Source: an uncultured Hungatella sp. (GTDB lineage: Bacteria > Bacillota > Clostridia > Lachnospirales > Lachnospiraceae). From it: a stretch of 23,314 nucleotides of DNA. The position numbers were made by a program, and so were the translations under genes. This document shows positions 20,725 to 23,314 of this stretch, piece after piece. Below the pieces are notes generated by a model, which worked only from the letters and a program-made list of their open reading frames with translations, made no database searches and was not told the DNA's origin. Position 1 is the first letter of the stretch, and every line of letters begins with the position of its first letter. The stretch covers positions 4,010 through 27,323 of the forward strand of contig CAJTOT010000043.1 in the NCBI GenBank assembly GCA_910577935.1, read 5' to 3'.

Positions 20725-21519
20725 ATGAATTTGTATTTGTACTTGATTTTTGCGGCAGTAAGCTTCCTGGCGTCCGTGGCGGGGGCCATATGCGGCATCG
20801 GGGGCGGGGTTCTGATCAAACCGATTCTGGATACCTTCGGCGTCCTGAGCGTGGCCAGCATAAGTTTTCTGTCCGGCTGCACCGTGCTCTCCATGTCCTG
20901 CTACTCGGTAGTGAAGGCAAAACTTGGAGGCTCTTCCCTGGTGGACATGAAGACAGGGACGCCGCTGGCCGTCGGGGCGGCTCTTGGAGGAATTGCGGGG
21001 AAGATGATGTTTCAGTATATCTCCGGCCTGGCTCAGGACAAGAACCAGGTGGGGGCGGTGCAGGCCGTGTGTCTGCTGGTCATCACCTTCGGCACTCTGG
21101 CATATACCCTGAAGAAGGACAAGATCAGGACTCATCATGTCACCAGCAGCGCGGCCTGCGTCATGATCGGGCTGGTTCTGGGGATTATGTCCTCTTTTTT
21201 GGGCATCGGGGGAGGCCCCATCAATCTGGTGGTGCTGTTCTTCTTTTTCTCCATGGACACAAAGACCGCGGCCCAGAATTCTCTGTATATCATTCTGTTT
21301 TCCCAGATTGCCAGCCTGCTGAACACGCTGGCGACAAGAACCGTGCCGGAGTTTGCCGTGAGCCTTCTGGTCCTGATGGTAGCCTGCGGCATCCTGGGCG
21401 GGGCAGCGGGAAGAACTGTCAACAGGCGCATGGACGGAGCCATGGTAAATAAACTGTTTATCGGGCTCATGGTCATAATCATGATGATCTGCGTCTACAA
21501 TATTGTTCAGTTTATATGA
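20725..21519 (+). CDS. TSUP (TauE/SafE) family permease, probable sulfite/organosulfur exporter
   Basis: A 264-residue membrane protein with about eight hydrophobic segments in two repeats. Each repeat begins with the family's glycine-rich turn: AGAICGIGGGVLIKPI early, and SSFLGIGGGPINLVVLFFFF in the second half. TSUP proteins move sulfite, sulfoacetate, sulfolactate or related anions, and some move other small acids. AGGAAGGAGA lies 8 bases upstream of the ATG. It has its own promoter and lies 202 bp before a sulfatase-maturating enzyme on the same strand, which supports a sulfur role. Confidence 0.88.
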   Translation: MNLYLYLIFAAVSFLASVAGAICGIGGGVLIKPILDTFGVLSVASISFLSGCTVLSMSCYSVVKAKLGGSSLVDMKTGTPLAVGAALGGIAGKMMFQYISGLAQDKNQVGAVQAVCLLVITFGTLAYTLKKDKIRTHHVTSSAACVMIGLVLGIMSSFLGIGGGPINLVVLFFFFSMDTKTAAQNSLYIILFSQIASLLNTLATRTVPEFAVSLLVLMVACGILGGAAGRTVNRRMDGAMVNKLFIGLMVIIMMICVYNIVQFI

Positions 21520-21551
21520 GGATTGCGGGAGCGCAAAGCGCGGAGCAATCC
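21520..21551 (+). other. GC-rich hairpin with a recurring GGGAGCGCAAAGC core
   Basis: GGATTGC (21520-21526) pairs with GCAATCC (21545-21551) around an inner GCGC-AAA-GCGC stem. No T-tract follows. The core ATTGCGGGAGCGCAAAGC (21522-21539) recurs with one change at 15852-15869, outside a hairpin of the same shape. It sits directly after the TSUP stop codon, so it may stabilise or partly terminate that transcript. Confidence 0.55.
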
Positions 21552-21567
21552 GGTATCAACGGTAACA

Positions 21568-21620
21568 AGAAGGTCTAAAATCCGATGCAAGATTGCCTGC
21601 GAGAGAATTTTTGACCTTCT
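21568..21620 (+). repeat. 13-base inverted repeat in the leader of the sulfatase maturase gene
   Basis: AGAAGGTCTAAAA (21568-21580) and TTTTTGACCTTCT (21608-21620) pair at 12 of 13 positions across a 27-base loop. No T-run follows on the plus strand. It lies 100 bases before the maturase start and could be an RNA regulatory element or regulator site. The rest of 21520-21721 contains no gene. Confidence 0.5.
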
Positions 21621-21721
21621 GACCCGCCGTCATATGGGGCAAAATGCTCTCTGCCTCTGACATCTGAGCATAAGAAAAGACAGGAGGGGCAAAGGGACAC
21701 ACAGGACAGGAGGAAATGCTT

Positions 21722-22858
21722 ATGCCGCCGTTAAATATGCTGATCAAGCCTGCGTCGGGAAACTGCAGCATGAGATGCGCTTATTGTTTTTACGCTGATG
21801 AGCAGGAGAACCGCAGCGTGCCTTCTCACGGCATCATGTCAAGGGAGACCATGCACAGAATCATAGACCGTGTCATGGAGTACGCCGAAGGCAGCTGCAC
21901 GCTGGCTTTTCAGGGAGGGGAGCCCACTCTGGCAGGGCTGGATTTCTACGAGGACCTGGCGGATTACATCGCCGCGAAGGACAATCCGAAAAAAATCCGT
22001 TTCCACTATGCCATACAGACCAACGGTTATCACATAGATGAATCCTGGGCCGGCTTCTGGGCGGACCACGGCTATCTGGTGGGAATCTCCCTGGACGGGC
22101 CCAAAGAGCTTCACGACAGGTACAGGAAAGACCCGGCAGGGAAGGGAACCTACAACCGGATCATGTCTTCCATCCGGCTTCTGGAAAAATATCATGTGGA
22201 TTATAACGTGCTGACGGTGGTGACGGCTGCCTCGGCGAGAAGCGGACAGAAGATTTACAATTTTTTCAAAAAGAACAAGATACGGTATCAGCAGTACATC
22301 GAATGCCTGGACCCTCTCGGGGAGGCTCCGGGAGGTCAGGAGTTTTCCCTGACTCCAAAGCAGTACGAGGTATTTTTAAAGAGCCTGTTCGACGCGTGGT
22401 ATCTGGACGTGAGGTCAGGAGAGCCGGTGTACAACCGGTATTTTGACAACCTGATGATGATCTTGGACGGCCAGATGCCGGAGAGCTGCAACATGCGGGG
22501 GAGCTGCGGTAAACAGTGGGTGGTTGAGGCGGACGGCAGCACCTACCCCTGTGATTTCTACGCCCTCGACCAGTGGCTGTTGGGAAATATCAGGGAGGAT
22601 GGCTTTGAGGCCATGGATCGAAGGAGAGAAGAGCTGGGCTTTATCCGGTGGTCCGAGAGGCTTCACCAGGACTGTGCGGACTGCCGGTGGAAACCTCTGT
22701 GCCGGGGAGGCTGCAGGCGCAACCGGGAACCGGTTACTGCCGACGCCGCGGGGAAGAACTATTTCTGCAGCGCCTATAAGGGATTTTTTGAATACGCCTA
22801 TCCAAGGCTGGCCGGGCTGTATCAGGATGTGAGGCGGGGACAGGTTCGGCTGGGGTGA
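21722..22858 (+). CDS. Anaerobic sulfatase-maturating enzyme (radical SAM/SPASM)
   Basis: A 378-residue iron-sulfur enzyme that turns a Cys or Ser of a sulfatase into formylglycine without oxygen. Cys15, Cys19 and Cys22 (CSMRCAYC) hold the radical SAM cluster, and AFQGGEPTLAG is the SAM-binding GGEP motif. The C-terminal SPASM domain carries auxiliary-cluster cysteines in SCNMRGSCG, YPCDFY, CADCRWKPLCRGGCRR and FCSAYKGFFEYAYPRL. The Asp in PCDFY matches the proposed catalytic base of Clostridium perfringens anSME, to which the whole chain aligns by eye. An earlier ATG at 21716 is only 2 bases from GGAGG, so 21722 is the better start. No sulfatase gene is in the window. Confidence 0.93.
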   Translation: MPPLNMLIKPASGNCSMRCAYCFYADEQENRSVPSHGIMSRETMHRIIDRVMEYAEGSCTLAFQGGEPTLAGLDFYEDLADYIAAKDNPKKIRFHYAIQTNGYHIDESWAGFWADHGYLVGISLDGPKELHDRYRKDPAGKGTYNRIMSSIRLLEKYHVDYNVLTVVTAASARSGQKIYNFFKKNKIRYQQYIECLDPLGEAPGGQEFSLTPKQYEVFLKSLFDAWYLDVRSGEPVYNRYFDNLMMILDGQMPESCNMRGSCGKQWVVEADGSTYPCDFYALDQWLLGNIREDGFEAMDRRREELGFIRWSERLHQDCADCRWKPLCRGGCRRNREPVTADAAGKNYFCSAYKGFFEYAYPRLAGLYQDVRRGQVRLG

Positions 22859-22891
22859 TCTGCGGCTGCTCCCGAGGCAGGGGGGACTCAT

Positions 22892-23314
22892 ATGGAAGGA
22901 CTGATGAAAAAAAGTTTTTGGATAAAGCTGTTTCTGTCTTACCTGGCAATTCTGGCGTTTTCTCTTGCCATAGGAATGTTTTTGTTCGTATCATCTCTCA
23001 GGCGGATCAAGGAGAAGAGCATGGAGCAGGAACTGGCTGAGGAGTTCGGCGTCACCATGGACCAGCTTGAGGGCTGGCTGGAGGAGGGAGACGGTTTTGC
23101 CGTGCGCTTTCTGGGAAAACGGGACGTTGCCTCCAAGGCCATCGCGGTGGTCCGGGGCGGCAGAAATTATACAGGGGAGGCTCCTTTTATAATCATGGAG
23201 CTGCGTCTTTCGGCATGGCTGGATATCCTCACGGGAGGAAATGAGCCGGCCGTCGCCCATGACGCGGTGTTTTGGCTGGTGTCTGGAGATGAGTCCCTCT
23301 GCCTGGCGCCTCCG
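22892..23314 (+). CDS. N-terminal part of a membrane-anchored sensor or regulator (truncated by window end)
   Basis: 141 codons run open to the window edge. GGGGGG precedes the ATG. It starts MEGLMKKSFWIKLFLSYLAI, with one membrane helix at about 10-32, then a charged coiled-coil-like stretch (SSLRRIKEKSMEQELAEEFG) and an extracellular domain with no recognisable motif. This layout is common for sensor histidine kinases and for membrane-bound AraC-type regulators in Clostridia; the defining C-terminal domain is outside the window. It begins 33 bp after the sulfatase maturase gene and may be co-transcribed. Confidence 0.6.
   Translation, partial: MEGLMKKSFWIKLFLSYLAILAFSLAIGMFLFVSSLRRIKEKSMEQELAEEFGVTMDQLEGWLEEGDGFAVRFLGKRDVASKAIAVVRGGRNYTGEAPFIIMELRLSAWLDILTGGNEPAVAHDAVFWLVSGDESLCLAPP

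Noticed and set aside
20649..21452. Plus-strand 267-codon frame overlapping the TSUP gene in another frame
   Set aside because: Its translation is Gly/His/Arg-rich shadow sequence, while the TSUP frame has membrane segments and conserved glycine motifs.
1..23314. CRISPR array, prophage, transposase or integrase
   Set aside because: No regularly spaced repeats, phage structural genes or recombinase motifs were seen on either strand.

Overview
The window looks like chromosome of a gut-type Firmicute, most likely a Lachnospiraceae / Clostridium cluster XIVa member. The grounds are moderately high GC, strong GGAGG-type ribosome sites, sigma-A promoters, CCA-less tRNA genes, and the gene set itself: Lac-family PTS, BglG/PRD activator, beta-glucuronidase, Rrf2 regulators, anaerobic sulfatase maturase and a lipoprotein GH5 cellulase. 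The species cannot be fixed from sequence alone.

Layout. (1) 1-6004: a glycoside-uptake locus with a PRD/EIIB/EIIA-domain activator, Lac-family PTS IIA, IIB and IIC with overlapping or coupled starts, and a GH2 beta-glucuronidase, closed by a strong terminator. (2) 6120-8624: a zone rich in relics. It holds a palindrome-flanked promoter that drives a wrecked MBL-fold hydrolase gene, an intact histidine phosphatase, a second palindrome-flanked promoter with a tiny basic ORF and terminator, two tandem lysine tRNA genes (CTT, TTT), an AraC relic and very short basic ORFs flanked by a 17-bp direct repeat. (3) 8636-13026: a chemotaxis operon of MCP, flavinylated FMN-binding lipoprotein and MCP. 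(4) 13077-16194: a sulfur/cysteine block. It contains a relic of O-acetylhomoserine sulfhydrylase translationally coupled to cysK and an Rrf2 regulator, a frameshifted divergent Rrf2 gene with its decayed partner, and a small conserved-looking protein with a perfect terminator. (5) 16408-18853: a DUF1848 protein with a radical-SAM-like cysteine motif, and a MATE exporter. (6) 18907-20463 (minus): a cell-surface GH5 endoglucanase with a C-terminal CBM2-like module. (7) 20649-23314: a TSUP (TauE/SafE) exporter, an anaerobic sulfatase-maturating radical SAM enzyme, and the start of a membrane sensor or regulator that runs off the window.

How it works together. The PTS and beta-glucuronidase should import and cut a glucuronide-containing glycoside. 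This is chemically puzzling, because glucuronate has no free C6 hydroxyl for a Lac-type PTS to phosphorylate. The MCP-lipoprotein-MCP operon suggests redox- or flavin-linked taxis. CysK with its Rrf2 gene, and the TSUP exporter with the sulfatase maturase, point to sulfur handling. Between about 6 and 16.5 kb at least seven genes survive only as relics, two of them by in-frame internal deletions that keep an open frame. This marks a decaying segment rather than fresh mobile DNA; no transposase, integrase or CRISPR array was seen.
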